Positions 23,095 to 32,600 of a stretch of DNA of 52,024 bases are shown in pieces; positions within the stretch are counted from its first letter, which is position 1, and the number at the start of each line of letters is the position of its first letter. A program made the translations under genes and the position numbers. Below the pieces are notes generated by a model. The model saw only the letters and a program-made list of their open reading frames with translations, did not search any database and had not been told where the DNA came from. The stretch is from RFXV01 sp038150465 (GTDB lineage: Bacteria; Bacteroidota; Bacteroidia; Flavobacteriales; Schleiferiaceae), in the NCBI GenBank assembly GCA_038150465.1, contig JAYOTP010000015.1, positions 1-52,024 of the forward strand, read 5' to 3'.

Positions 23095-24636
23095 ATGAAT
23101 ACCCAAGAGATCCAGAACGTCTTAAAAGAACTCGGAATCGATGCGTCCAACCCAGGAAGCAGTCACGGAAAATGGTTGTCCATAGAAGGTTCTGATCACA
23201 TAGAGTCTTTATCTCCTGTCGATGGCCAGCATATCGCTTCGGTAGAAACCACGGATCGCGCTGCATACGACGGCATCATGGAAGAAGCACAGCGCGCATT
23301 CATCCACTGGCGTGAGATTCCAGCTCCTGAGCGTGGAGAGATCGTCCGACAGTTCGGCGAAAAATTGCGTGAAAAAAAGGATGCCTTAGGCCGTTTGGTG
23401 AGCTACGAAATGGGAAAATCTCTTCAGGAAGGATTGGGTGAGGTGCAGGAGATGATCGATATCTGTGACTTTGCAGTTGGTCTCTCTCGACAGCTCTATG
23501 GCCTGACCATGAAAAGTGAGCGTCCCCAACATCATATGATGGAGCAATGGCATCCCCTCGGTGTGGTCGGCATCATCTCGGCATTCAACTTTCCTGTGGC
23601 CGTATGGGCCTGGAATGCTGCTCTTGCCTGGGTTTGCGGTGATGTTTGTATCTGGAAACCAAGTGAAAAGACTCCTCTTTGCGGTTTGGCCTGTCAAAAC
23701 ATCATCACCGATGTGTTGGAAGAGAACGATCTTCCGCTCGGCATCAGCAATTTGATCAACGGGAACTACGAAGTGGGTGAATGGATGACCTCAGATGGAC
23801 GTGTTCCATTGGTTTCTGCTACCGGCTCGACTCGAATGGGAAAGATCGTTGGCGCTGCAGTGGCTGGACGACTTGGTAAGAGCATTCTGGAACTGGGTGG
23901 AAACAATGCGGTCATCGTCGATGAAGAAGCCGATCTTGAAATGACCCTTCGCGCTGTCGTATTTGGAGCGGTTGGAACAGCTGGACAACGTTGTACAAGC
24001 ACCCGCAGGCTGATCATTCATGAAAGTCGCTACGATCAGGTGAAAGAAGCCCTGGTCAATGCATACAAGCAGATCAAGATCGGAAACCCGTTGGATGAAA
24101 GCAATCATGTCGGGCCTTTGATCGATACCCAAGCAGTGGATCTTTATTTGGATACCATCGAGCAGATCACTGCACAAGGTGGAAATATCATCGTAGAGGG
24201 TGGCCGTCTGGAGGGCCCGGGTTTTGAAAGCGGGTGTTATGTAAAACCCTGTATTGCTGAAGTGGAGAATCACTTGCCCATCGTTCAACACGAAACCTTT
24301 GCTCCGATCCTGTATCTGATGAAATTCACGGATCGGGAAGACGCGATCACTATTCAAAACAATGTTCCCCAAGGTTTGAGCTCAGCTGTGATGACCAATA
24401 ATCTGCAGTTTGCACAGAAGTTCTTGTCGGCCAGCGGCTCAGACTGCGGTATCGCCAATGTGAACATTGGTACGTCCGGAGCAGAGATCGGAGGGGCCTT
24501 TGGTGGAGAAAAAGAGACTGGCGGGGGTAGGGAATCGGGTTCAGATGCCTGGAAAGCCTATATGCGCAGACAGACAAATACGGTCAATTATGGAAGTGAA
24601 CTTCCACTGGCCCAAGGGATCCGTTTCGACTTCTAA
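23095..24636 (+). CDS. amaB: Aldehyde dehydrogenase, ALDH7/antiquitin family (aminoadipate semialdehyde type)
   Basis: 513 residues. The NAD-binding region has VVGIISAFNFPVAVWAWN and SATGSTRMGK; the general base is E266 in LELGGNN and the nucleophile C300 in GQRCTSTRR. The C-terminal FGGEKETGGGRESGSD is characteristic of ALDH7 (antiquitin/AmaB), which oxidises 2-aminoadipate 6-semialdehyde in lysine breakdown; some members act on betaine aldehyde or lipid aldehydes, so the substrate is inferred. It is a single gene with its own promoter. Its TAA shares bases with the stop of the convergent NUDIX gene (CTAA at 24633-24636). Confidence 0.88.
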   Translation: MNTQEIQNVLKELGIDASNPGSSHGKWLSIEGSDHIESLSPVDGQHIASVETTDRAAYDGIMEEAQRAFIHWREIPAPERGEIVRQFGEKLREKKDALGRLVSYEMGKSLQEGLGEVQEMIDICDFAVGLSRQLYGLTMKSERPQHHMMEQWHPLGVVGIISAFNFPVAVWAWNAALAWVCGDVCIWKPSEKTPLCGLACQNIITDVLEENDLPLGISNLINGNYEVGEWMTSDGRVPLVSATGSTRMGKIVGAAVAGRLGKSILELGGNNAVIVDEEADLEMTLRAVVFGAVGTAGQRCTSTRRLIIHESRYDQVKEALVNAYKQIKIGNPLDESNHVGPLIDTQAVDLYLDTIEQITAQGGNIIVEGGRLEGPGFESGCYVKPCIAEVENHLPIVQHETFAPILYLMKFTDREDAITIQNNVPQGLSSAVMTNNLQFAQKFLSASGSDCGIANVNIGTSGAEIGGAFGGEKETGGGRESGSDAWKAYMRRQTNTVNYGSELPLAQGIRFDF

Positions 24637-25190
24637 AGCTCTTTTCTCTTGATGTGCAGACGCTGAAGTGCCGCCACACTCATACTGTCGGTTATTTCCC
24701 CGTTCAAGGCCATCTCAATAGCCTTATCGACCGGAAGGCGTTTGATCTGAAGTTGTTCTGTTTCTTCTGGAAGAGCTTGCGTTTCCTTTAACCCGTGCGC
24801 GAGGTAGATCATGGCGTGTTCGTCGCTCACACTGTTGCTTAAATGCATTTCCAGTAACAGCTCCCAATGTTCAGCGATCAATCCACACTCTTCTTCAAGT
24901 TCTCTTTGAGCTGATACTAGCGGATCGACCCCTAATGGTCCTCCACCCTCAGGTATTTCCCAGGAATAGATATCCAAGGGATATCTGTATTGGCCCACGA
25001 TCCAGGTATGATCATGATCGTCGATAGGAATGATCCCGATCGCCAGATTCTTAAAATGGACCTTTCCATAAATACCTTCTCCTCCATTGGGATTGACGAC
25101 CTCGTGATGCTCCACGCGGATCCATGGATTCTCGTAGGAAGTATTTTTCGAAATGCATTTCCATGGATTGGATTCATTTTCTCTTGGCAT
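24633..25190 (-). CDS. NUDIX hydrolase, ADP-ribose pyrophosphatase-like
   Basis: 185 residues. The NUDIX box runs from GGGPLGVDP to QRELEEECGL at about residues 80-103; the REL-EE core is intact, but the first glutamate of G-x5-E is a valine, which is unusual. The preceding WIVGQYRYPLDIYSWEIPEGG resembles ADP-ribose and nucleotide-sugar hydrolases of Bacteroidota. The likely reaction is hydrolysis of a nucleoside diphosphate linked to another group; the substrate is not known. The start overlaps the end of the YwqK-repeat gene by 17 bp, so the two are co-transcribed. Confidence 0.85.
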   Translation of the reverse strand: MPRENESNPWKCISKNTSYENPWIRVEHHEVVNPNGGEGIYGKVHFKNLAIGIIPIDDHDHTWIVGQYRYPLDIYSWEIPEGGGPLGVDPLVSAQRELEEECGLIAEHWELLLEMHLSNSVSDEHAMIYLAHGLKETQALPEETEQLQIKRLPVDKAIEMALNGEITDSMSVAALQRLHIKRKEL

Positions 25191-26730
25191 GATCCACTTT
25201 TACTCCGTTATACCTGATCTCATTTCCTTGTGCATCAAACTCGATGGTCAAATTGCGCAGGCCATTCTTATTGAAATACTCCCATAATCCAACGCGCTTT
25301 CCAAAGGCCATTTTTCCCCGCCTTTTTATTTGTCCACTTGGGTAGTAGAAAATATGTACTCCTGTTTCTTTTCCACTTTCATACGCGCCTTCAAAAGAGA
25401 TCTGCTCGGTATCTGAGTAAGTGTGTACCCATTTACCTGTTCGCTCGCCTTCAAAAAAGCTGCCTTCCTCTCTGTGATCGCCTACCTGGTAGAACCACGG
25501 TCCTTCTTTCATTCCCTCGATGTACTCCCCTTTTGCAATAACGCCTCCTGTTGAATCATACTCCACGCTCATTCCGTCCTCCAGACCATTGATGAATTCT
25601 TCTTCCTTCCAGACCGAACCGTTCGGATAGGACCAAAGCCAGCTTCCAACTGGTTTATCCTTCACAAAATCACCTTGTTGCTCGATCTTTCCATCTGGAT
25701 AGAAGTACTTCCAGTTCCCATTGCGTAGACCGTTGAGGTATCCGCCTTCATGACGTATCCGCCCATCCGGATAGAACAATTTCCAATATCCTTGTTTTCG
25801 GCCTTGCTCATCGATGATCCCGCCTTGTTCCAAAAGGATATCTCTGGAGTAGATGGCTGATCGCGAAACTGTTCCATCTGCATTGAATTCCTTTTGCACA
25901 CCGTTCTTCTCGCCGTTCAAATACGTTCCCAATCGACTCATCAAACCTGTCTCTGGATCGATCTCTTTCTTGATCTCGACCTTTTCAGTCAGTCCTTTTT
26001 GCTGCTGAAGCACACCGTTGATCCAATATTCTGTTCGTATCAGATCTCCGCTTTTCTTGTAGAATTTCCAATAACCGTTCTTCAGATCATTGGTGTAAGT
26101 TCCTTCCCATTTCACACGTCTGGAAGGATAGAATCCCATCCAGGTTCCTTGTTTTCTGTTCAGCCGATCAGTGCGGTTGACGGATTGCTTACGCACAAGA
26201 ACGCCTGACTTATAGGTACGCAGTTGGATGATCATTTGATTGGTGTCCAGCACATGTCCCATACCCTGCTCTCTGTCCGCAACAAATGGAATGTCTTCGA
26301 TCAATCTTCCTTTGTCATCAAAGCGTCTTGTCCAACCCTCTTTCTTACCCTCTTTAAATGATTCTTCCTTCACGCAAATGCCCTGGGAAAAGGTCTTTCG
26401 GAATCCATTCTTGATCCCTTTTTGATAATCGATGGTGAGGGTCAAAGCTCCTTTCTCATCGTAGAATTTCCATCGATCCGCGAGTTGGTGCGCTACTCGA
26501 TTTCCTTCTGTCTTGAGATTTCCGTTTCGGTAGTAACTCTTCCAGTAGCCTTCTGGCTTCCCGTCTTTGAGATATCCTTCTGAACTGACCGAACCATTTT
26601 CAAAAGTATACTGAACGTACGTTAAGGAGTCCGCCAGCTGAGCCTCAAGCGCTGAACAAACACATAATAATAGAAGAGTTAAGAAGTGTGTATTTCTAAA
26701 AGAGAATAATGGTGTATATGGTCGGTTCAT
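25174..26730 (-). CDS. Secreted YwqK/MORN-repeat protein
   Basis: 518 residues. After a signal peptide (about 1-31, ending SALEAQ) the protein is built of at least fifteen repeats of about 20-24 residues of the form G-x-W-x-x-Y-x-x-x-G-x-x-x-x-x-G-x-Y-x-x-G. This is the MORN/YwqK-type repeat that databases often label toxin-antitoxin YwqK family antitoxin; that label is not supported for such long secreted Bacteroidota proteins. An elongated beta structure at the cell envelope is likely. Function unknown. It is followed by a NUDIX gene overlapping by 17 bp. Confidence 0.83.
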   Translation of the reverse strand: MNRPYTPLFSFRNTHFLTLLLLCVCSALEAQLADSLTYVQYTFENGSVSSEGYLKDGKPEGYWKSYYRNGNLKTEGNRVAHQLADRWKFYDEKGALTLTIDYQKGIKNGFRKTFSQGICVKEESFKEGKKEGWTRRFDDKGRLIEDIPFVADREQGMGHVLDTNQMIIQLRTYKSGVLVRKQSVNRTDRLNRKQGTWMGFYPSRRVKWEGTYTNDLKNGYWKFYKKSGDLIRTEYWINGVLQQQKGLTEKVEIKKEIDPETGLMSRLGTYLNGEKNGVQKEFNADGTVSRSAIYSRDILLEQGGIIDEQGRKQGYWKLFYPDGRIRHEGGYLNGLRNGNWKYFYPDGKIEQQGDFVKDKPVGSWLWSYPNGSVWKEEEFINGLEDGMSVEYDSTGGVIAKGEYIEGMKEGPWFYQVGDHREEGSFFEGERTGKWVHTYSDTEQISFEGAYESGKETGVHIFYYPSGQIKRRGKMAFGKRVGLWEYFNKNGLRNLTIEFDAQGNEIRYNGVKVDHAKRK

Positions 26731-27166
26731 AAAGTGGAAACAAAGAGCCTCAATCTCTTTTTTTTATCGAAAACGAATATCCATTCACAAAGAGTACACA
26801 AGCAAATTGAATTTAAGTTCTTCTTTTTCAAATCACTCAGACGTCTATTCACAAGATGTACTCTAAAGCATATTGGACGAAAAGTGAGTAAAATGAAGAA
26901 CGCGTGTTGTTCATTGATCAAGAGAAATGGTCAATTAGCTATGAAAAAAGGATCGTAAAAAGTGCTTGTATGCATGCTCCTTCATCTGTATTACCACATG
27001 ATCGGTATTCTTTAAGCCTGAAGATTTCAACGGTTTTACAGGGTTTATCAACCGATCAAGGCAAGAGCAGTTGAAAAAGTGATCCATATTGGAGGGGGTT
27101 CGCGGACTTTTTAGAATTTGTTAATCAACTTGCATCTCTGAATCGATCAATAGATCTGCAACCACA
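26731..27166. other. 436-bp intergenic region without a supported gene
   Basis: AT-rich divergent region between the YwqK-repeat gene and rpiB. Short open frames here have unlike composition and no homology I recognise. It contains the rpiB promoter candidate (27130-27158), and two similar 15-bp words, ATTCACAAAGAGTAC at 26783 and ATTCACAAGATGTAC at 26847, 13 of 15 identical, 64 bp apart. No RNA fold was recognised. Confidence 0.5.
27130..27158 (+). promoter_or_regulatory. Candidate promoter for the rpiB operon
   Basis: TTG at 27130-27132, 18 nt, then TAGATCTG (seven of eight to TAnnTTTG) at 27151-27158. The rpiB ATG follows 8 nt after the box. Confidence 0.45.
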
Positions 27167-27607
27167 ATGAAGATAGCGATAGGAAGTGACCATGCCGGAT
27201 TTGAACTCAAAGAAATCCTTTCAGATCATCTGAAGAATTTAGGGCACACCATAGAAGATTTTGGTTGCTCCGGACCGGAGCGGGCAGACTATCCCGACCA
27301 TGCGCACCCTCTGGCACAAAGTGTGCAACTGGGCCAGAATGAAAGAGGTATCGTTATCTGCGGAAGTGGGAATGGAATCAATATGACGGTCAATAAATAC
27401 AAAGGGATACGTTCGGCCTTGTGCTGGGATCCTGAATTAGCAGAAATGGCCAGGGCACACAACAACGCCAATGTGCTTGCATTGCCTGCTCGCTACATCA
27501 GCACTGAAAAGGCAATGGAATGCCTGCTTGCTTTTCTGAACACGGACTTTGAAGGCGGAAGACACGAGCAGAGAGTAAATAAGATAAGCTCGAACATAGA
27601 TCAATGA
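27167..27607 (+). CDS. rpiB: Ribose-5-phosphate isomerase B
   Basis: 146 residues, the usual RpiB/LacAB length. It interconverts ribose 5-phosphate and ribulose 5-phosphate in the pentose phosphate pathway. SDHAGFELKE is at 7-16, the active-site C65 is in GIVICGSGNGINM, and H98 is in ARAHNNANVLALPARY. The end overlaps the next start by ATGA, making it the first gene of a three-gene run with an MBL hydrolase and an M1 peptidase. Confidence 0.96.
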   Translation: MKIAIGSDHAGFELKEILSDHLKNLGHTIEDFGCSGPERADYPDHAHPLAQSVQLGQNERGIVICGSGNGINMTVNKYKGIRSALCWDPELAEMARAHNNANVLALPARYISTEKAMECLLAFLNTDFEGGRHEQRVNKISSNIDQ

Positions 27608-28461
27608 AGTTACACTCGTTAAACACAGGGTATTTCAAATTGGATGGAGGCGCCATGTTCGGAGTGGTTCCAAAGAGCCTTTGGAGCCGTACAAATCCAG
27701 CCGATGAACGAAATATGTGTCGCTGGGCCATGCGCTCTTTGCTTATTGAGCAAGGAGACAGGCTGATCTTGGTGGATACAGGAATCGGCGATAAGCAGAG
27801 TGAAAAATTCTTCAGCTACTACTACCTCCATGGGGAAGATGGTTTGGAGAAGAATCTCAATGCACTGGGTTTTAGTATCCCAGATATTACAGATGTTTTT
27901 TTGACGCATTTGCATTTCGACCATGTCGGAGGAGCGGTCAAACGAAACGCCAACGGACTTTTGGTGCCCACTTTTCCGAATGCACATTATTGGAGCAATG
28001 AGCGTCATTGGAATTGGGCGGTTCAACCCAATGCAAGGGAAAAAGCTTCTTTTCTGAAAGAGAATATCCTTCCATTACAAGAAAGCGGGCAGCTCAAATT
28101 CATAGAAGTTGATGACGGTGAATTGCAAGTGCGCACACAACTCGGTTTTGATGTCCTGCTGGTCCATGGGCATACAGAGTCACAAATGCTGCCTTTGATC
28201 GAAAACAACGGAAAGAAGATATTATTCACCGCCGACCTCCTTCCTTCGGCAGGCCATATTCCCCTGCCTTATGTCATGGGGTATGACACACGGCCTTTGG
28301 TCACCCTGGACGAGAAGAAAAGAATACTCAATGAAGCTGCAGACAAAGACATTCTGCTCTTCTTTGAACACGATCCAGATAACGAGTGTGCAAGACTGGA
28401 GCCTTCTGATAAAGGACCTGTTCTCAGTTCAGTGCACGCATTAAAAGATGTATTCGAATGA
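27604..28461 (+). CDS. MBL-fold metallo-hydrolase
   Basis: 285 residues. The metallo-beta-lactamase motif H102-L-H104-F-D106-H107 is present, followed by GGAVKRN; later ligands are likely H189 in VLLVHGHTESQM and the aspartate in FTADLLPSAGHI. It has no signal peptide, so it is cytoplasmic. This subgroup includes quorum-quenching lactonase-like and general hydrolases; substrate unknown. It is coupled by ATGA to both rpiB and the M1 peptidase. Confidence 0.88.
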   Translation: MKLHSLNTGYFKLDGGAMFGVVPKSLWSRTNPADERNMCRWAMRSLLIEQGDRLILVDTGIGDKQSEKFFSYYYLHGEDGLEKNLNALGFSIPDITDVFLTHLHFDHVGGAVKRNANGLLVPTFPNAHYWSNERHWNWAVQPNAREKASFLKENILPLQESGQLKFIEVDDGELQVRTQLGFDVLLVHGHTESQMLPLIENNGKKILFTADLLPSAGHIPLPYVMGYDTRPLVTLDEKKRILNEAADKDILLFFEHDPDNECARLEPSDKGPVLSSVHALKDVFE

Positions 28462-30308
28462 ATAAATCAGCTTTGATCGCATGTGCCATAGTTCTCAGTA
28501 GTTCACTCTACGGACAAAGAAGAGGGTACTGGCAACAACACATCGACTACGATATCCAAGTTCAGCTGGATGTGGACGATCACACTTTTAGTGGTACTCA
28601 GAATATTCGTTATCAAAACAACAGTCCAGATACATTGGATGAATTGTTTTTCCATTTGTATTTCAATGCATTCGCTCCAGGAAGCATGATGGATGAACGA
28701 TCGCAAAGCCTTCCAGATCCGGACAGGAGAGTAGGAGATCGCATTGCTGGATTGAAGAAAGATGAGATCGGTTTCCATCTGATAGAGAAGCTCCTGGTCA
28801 ATGGAAGTTCGCCTGCATTTGATGTTCAGGGCACACTGATGCGGGTGGAGCTCGATCAACCCATTCTTCCAGGATCCATCACGGAGATACAAATGAGCTA
28901 TCAGAGTCAGGTGCCCAAACAGATCAGAAGGAGCGGCAGAGACAACAAAGAAGGCGTCGAGTATACCATGACGCAATGGTATCCAAAAATGGCTGAGTAT
29001 TCCGATCGGGGCTGGCACACCCAGCAGTATGTGAACAGAGAGTTTTTCGGTGTTTATGGAAACTATGATGTCCGAATCACTTTGGACTCGGATTACATTC
29101 TGGCGGGAACAGGTGTCCTGCAGAACGCCTGCGATCTGAATCAAATGGTAGCTGAGGTCTACTGTGGCCGGGAAGTGGACGGTCTACCGCCAACAGATCC
29201 GAAGCAGACCTGGCATTTTCGGGCGGAAAGGGTACATGACTTTGCCTGGGCAGCGGACGATGACTTTGTGATCCAGCACGAGAAGATCGATAGTACCGAT
29301 CTGTATTTCGTTCGTCTAAGCAGTACAGATCGGGAAAGCTGGGAACTGATGGCCGTTTTGACGGTGCGAATGTTCGAAATGATGAATGAGGAATTCGGGA
29401 GGTATCCGTATCCTCAATTTTCGGTGATCCAAGGCGGAGACGGGGGAATGGAATATCCAATGTGCACCATGGTCCTGGGGAACGGAGCCAAAGACAATCC
29501 GGAAGGATTCATGGGTCTGGTCGTTCATGAAAGTGTACACAGCTGGTACTACGGTGTATTGGGATTTGATGAGCAGCGCTACGCCTGGATGGACGAAGGA
29601 TTCACCACCTATGCGGAAGATGTGATGATGGATAAGATATTCAACGAGGGAAAGGCAATAAATCCGCACGGATCCAGCTACAGAAGCTACAACTACCTCC
29701 GGGCCAGCGGATGGCAGGAGCCGCTGACCACACCTGCCGATCATTTCAGCAGAAACAGATCCTACAGTGTGGCTTCGTATTCCATGGGAAGTCTATATCT
29801 CGCACAGCTGGAATACATTGTTGGTAAGGAAGTGCTTAGAGCTTCATTGAGAGCATTTTATGAGCAATGGAAATTTGCTCACCCGGGCCCGGACGATCTG
29901 CTTCGGATCATTGAAAAAAAGAGCGGAATGCAGCTGCATTGGTTCAGTGATCTGTGGACAGGGACCACGCAGGGGATCGATTACGCCTTGGAGGATGTTC
30001 GTTCAGGCGGGAAGGAAATGACAGCTCTTTCACTCAAGAGGAATGGTGATCTTCCCATGCCTTTGGAGATCCGCATCACGACCATCCATGGAGATACCCG
30101 TTGGATCTATGTACCGACGGACCTGACCACTAAACCTAAAAAGGGAAATTACACCTACACAGAGGTTTGGCCTTGGACGCGGACCGATCAGGAAACCCTA
30201 GTTCCGATTCCCTTCAGAGAAATTCAAAAGGTTGAGATCGATCCATATGGATGGATGGCGGATACGGACCCAACCAACAACGACTGGACCAAAGAGGAGG
30301 ATAAATAA
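28458..30308 (+). CDS. Secreted M1 family metallopeptidase
   Basis: 616 residues. Residues 1-20 form a signal peptide ending SSSLYGQ. The zinc motif HESVH is at about 355-359, with the third ligand in DEGFTTYAE 18 residues on, as in aminopeptidase N-type M1 enzymes. The exopeptidase motif is less clear (GGMEYPMC region at about 330 in place of GxMEN). It begins with beta-rich DYDIQVQLDVDDHTFSG. It probably trims peptides in the periplasm or outside the cell. The start overlaps the MBL gene stop by ATGA; rnr converges after 21 bp. Confidence 0.92.
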   Translation: MNKSALIACAIVLSSSLYGQRRGYWQQHIDYDIQVQLDVDDHTFSGTQNIRYQNNSPDTLDELFFHLYFNAFAPGSMMDERSQSLPDPDRRVGDRIAGLKKDEIGFHLIEKLLVNGSSPAFDVQGTLMRVELDQPILPGSITEIQMSYQSQVPKQIRRSGRDNKEGVEYTMTQWYPKMAEYSDRGWHTQQYVNREFFGVYGNYDVRITLDSDYILAGTGVLQNACDLNQMVAEVYCGREVDGLPPTDPKQTWHFRAERVHDFAWAADDDFVIQHEKIDSTDLYFVRLSSTDRESWELMAVLTVRMFEMMNEEFGRYPYPQFSVIQGGDGGMEYPMCTMVLGNGAKDNPEGFMGLVVHESVHSWYYGVLGFDEQRYAWMDEGFTTYAEDVMMDKIFNEGKAINPHGSSYRSYNYLRASGWQEPLTTPADHFSRNRSYSVASYSMGSLYLAQLEYIVGKEVLRASLRAFYEQWKFAHPGPDDLLRIIEKKSGMQLHWFSDLWTGTTQGIDYALEDVRSGGKEMTALSLKRNGDLPMPLEIRITTIHGDTRWIYVPTDLTTKPKKGNYTYTEVWPWTRTDQETLVPIPFREIQKVEIDPYGWMADTDPTNNDWTKEEDK

Positions 30309-30329
30309 TCACTTATTTGGACTGAAGGA

Positions 30330-32465
30330 TCAAGCCAGATCGAAGTCGATCTGCTTTTTATCGATATCTACTTTACGCACCCTGATTCGAATGTCATCCC
30401 CCAATCGATAAACGGATCCTGTGGCTTCTCCAACGATCTGATGATTGGCTTCTTCATAGACGTAGTAATCGTCCCGGAAGTCGCGGATCCGGATCATTCC
30501 TTCGCACTTGTTCTCCTTTAACTCCACGAATACACCCCAGTCAGAGATCCCGCTGATCACTCCATCGAACTCTTCGCCTTCGTGTCCATCCATGTATTTG
30601 GTCTGCATATACTTGATCGATGCTCTTTCGGCCTGAGTTGCGAGTTTCTCGCGTTCGGAACAGTGTTCACAAAGGGCCTCATAAGCAGAGGCATCGACCT
30701 CTTTCCCCCCTTCCAGGTAATGAAACAAAAGCCTGTGCACCAACACATCGGGATAGCGACGAATGGGTGAGGTGAAGTGGGAATAAAAGGGAAAGGCAAG
30801 TCCAAAATGACCAATGTTGCGGGTGCTGTATTCGGCCTTGGCCATCGAACGAATGGCCAGGGTCTCTATGAGATTGCTCCATCCTTTTCCCTTCACTTCC
30901 TGAAGCATGGAATTCATGCTTCGCGTAAGGGTTTTTCTACTCTGATTCTTTACCTGATAACCGAAACTCTTTGCGACAGTCTGCAGGTTCTGGACTTTTG
31001 AGGGGTCGGGTTCATCATGAATTCTGTACACAAAAGTGGCTGCCTTCTGTCCTTTTGGCACCTGACCGATCCTTTGAGCCACTTCCCGATTGGCCAGAAG
31101 CATGAATTCTTCGATGAGGTGATTGGCGTCTTTCGAGACCTTGAAATAGATGCCTGTGGGCGATCCTTTGTCATCCAAATGAAACTTCACCTCTTCCTTG
31201 TCGAACATCAAAGCCCCAGAACTCAATCGGTTTTTCCGAAGAGACAGGGCCGCATGATGAAGAGTGAGCATAGGTTCTTTCAGGCCGTGATCCGCCCCTT
31301 CAATAACTGCTTGAGCATCTTCGTAAGCGAAGCGATGGTCGGAATGGATCAGGGTTCTGCCAAACCAGCGATCGTGCACAACACCCTTTCTGTCCATCCG
31401 AAATACAGCGGAAAAGGTGCATTTATCCTCGTGGGGCCGAAGCGAACACAGTTCGTTGCTCAGTACTTCCGGAAGCATGGGAACGACTCGGTCCACCAGA
31501 TAAACAGAGGTAGCTCTTTCGACCGCCTCGTCATCCAAGAGTGACCCTGGCTTCAAATAGTGCGTCACATCTGCAATGTGAACCCCGACCTCGAAGAGAT
31601 CTTCGTCCAGCCATTGAAATGAGAGTGCATCATCAAAGTCCTTGGCATCTGCCGGGTCGATGGTGAAGGTGGTGACAGACCGCATATCCCTGCGCTGAGC
31701 CACATCTTCATCTGTTATTTCCTTTGGGATCCGTTGCGCTTCACGTTCCACTTCTTCGGGAAAGGCATAGGGCAGATCGAATTCAGCAAGAATGGAATGG
31801 ATCTCCACCTCATGGTTTCGCGGATCGCCGAGCACTTCTGTGATCTCGCCAAAGGGAGAAGAGGCACGTTCGGGCCAGTCCGTCAGCTGGGCAATGCACT
31901 TCTGCCCATGTCGTGCACCGTTCATCTTGTCTTCAGGGATGTAGAGGTCCACCAGCATTTTCTTGTTGTCGGGAATGAGGAAGCCGAATTTTCCCGCCTT
32001 TTCCAAGACACCTACAAATTGGGTGCGCTTCCGCTCTACGACCTCAACGATCTCTCCTTCCGCTTTTCTTCCCCGCTTTCGCGCATGGAGCCGAACCTTC
32101 ACCAGATCTCCATCCAAGGCTTGTTTCAGTCTTTTTGGAGAGATGTAAATATCTCCTTCTTGTTCAGGAACAACAACATAAGCTGCGCCGGACTGGGTCA
32201 TATCCACTCGTCCAACGAGTTGTTGATCGAAGGTGATGAGTTCAAAACGACCAGGTTGTCCGCTTTTGATGCGGCCTTCTGAAAGAAGTTGCTCGAGTGC
32301 AGCCTGTACTTTTTGTCGCCCCTTATCGTCCTTTATTCCCAGTCGGGCAGAGAGCTGTTTGTAGTTGACACCCTGTCGCGGCGCCTTGCCAAGTTCGGAA
32401 AGCACGCTTTGAACAAAGGCCTTGGGGACCCGGCGAATGTTTCGGGTAGATTTTTTTCTGGACAT
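30330..32465 (-). CDS. rnr: Ribonuclease R
   Basis: 711 residues. RNase R is a processive 3'-5' exoribonuclease that degrades structured RNA. An N-terminal winged helix (about 10-70) is followed by cold-shock-like domains, the RNB domain with FTIDPADAKDFDDALSF and HIADVTHYLKPGSLLDDEA, HFGLAFPFYSHFTSPIRRYPDVLVHR, and a C-terminal S1 domain (about 630-705) with GVISGISDWGVFVELKENKCEG. The first residues are basic. Single gene with a likely promoter box TACCTTTC (32486-32493, minus), seven of eight matches. Confidence 0.97.
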   Translation of the reverse strand: MSRKKSTRNIRRVPKAFVQSVLSELGKAPRQGVNYKQLSARLGIKDDKGRQKVQAALEQLLSEGRIKSGQPGRFELITFDQQLVGRVDMTQSGAAYVVVPEQEGDIYISPKRLKQALDGDLVKVRLHARKRGRKAEGEIVEVVERKRTQFVGVLEKAGKFGFLIPDNKKMLVDLYIPEDKMNGARHGQKCIAQLTDWPERASSPFGEITEVLGDPRNHEVEIHSILAEFDLPYAFPEEVEREAQRIPKEITDEDVAQRRDMRSVTTFTIDPADAKDFDDALSFQWLDEDLFEVGVHIADVTHYLKPGSLLDDEAVERATSVYLVDRVVPMLPEVLSNELCSLRPHEDKCTFSAVFRMDRKGVVHDRWFGRTLIHSDHRFAYEDAQAVIEGADHGLKEPMLTLHHAALSLRKNRLSSGALMFDKEEVKFHLDDKGSPTGIYFKVSKDANHLIEEFMLLANREVAQRIGQVPKGQKAATFVYRIHDEPDPSKVQNLQTVAKSFGYQVKNQSRKTLTRSMNSMLQEVKGKGWSNLIETLAIRSMAKAEYSTRNIGHFGLAFPFYSHFTSPIRRYPDVLVHRLLFHYLEGGKEVDASAYEALCEHCSEREKLATQAERASIKYMQTKYMDGHEGEEFDGVISGISDWGVFVELKENKCEGMIRIRDFRDDYYVYEEANHQIVGEATGSVYRLGDDIRIRVRKVDIDKKQIDFDLA

Positions 32466-32564
32466 GAGCCGAAATCAGTTGGAAAGGTAAGCAGCCCACC
32501 AATGGATTGGTGTGGTGGAAGGATAAGTTTTGATCCATCGAGTGAGCAGAGGAAACTTTGGCAA

Positions 32565-32572
32565 TAGATTTG
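32565..32572 (+). promoter_or_regulatory. -7 promoter box for the outer-membrane barrel gene
   Basis: TAGATTTG, an exact match to TAnnTTTG, 28 nt before the ATG at 32601. Confidence 0.45.
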
Positions 32573-32600
32573 ACACAAGCGAGCGAAACACAAACAAACC

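Noticed and set aside
25174..26730. Toxin-antitoxin function for the YwqK-repeat protein
   Set aside because: It has a signal peptide and more than 500 residues of structural repeats, and the neighbour is a NUDIX hydrolase with no toxin features.
26731..27166. Possible oriC in the AT-rich gene-free region, given the parS-like site 12 kb away
   Set aside because: Only one 8/9 DnaA-box-like word (CTATTCACA near 26845) was found, with no cluster of TTATnCACA, and dnaA is not adjacent.
30303..30318. Hairpin AAATAA-TCAC-TTATTT between the M1 peptidase and rnr as a terminator
   Set aside because: Only six A-T pairs and no G-C core; the stem includes the stop codon. Too weak to call.
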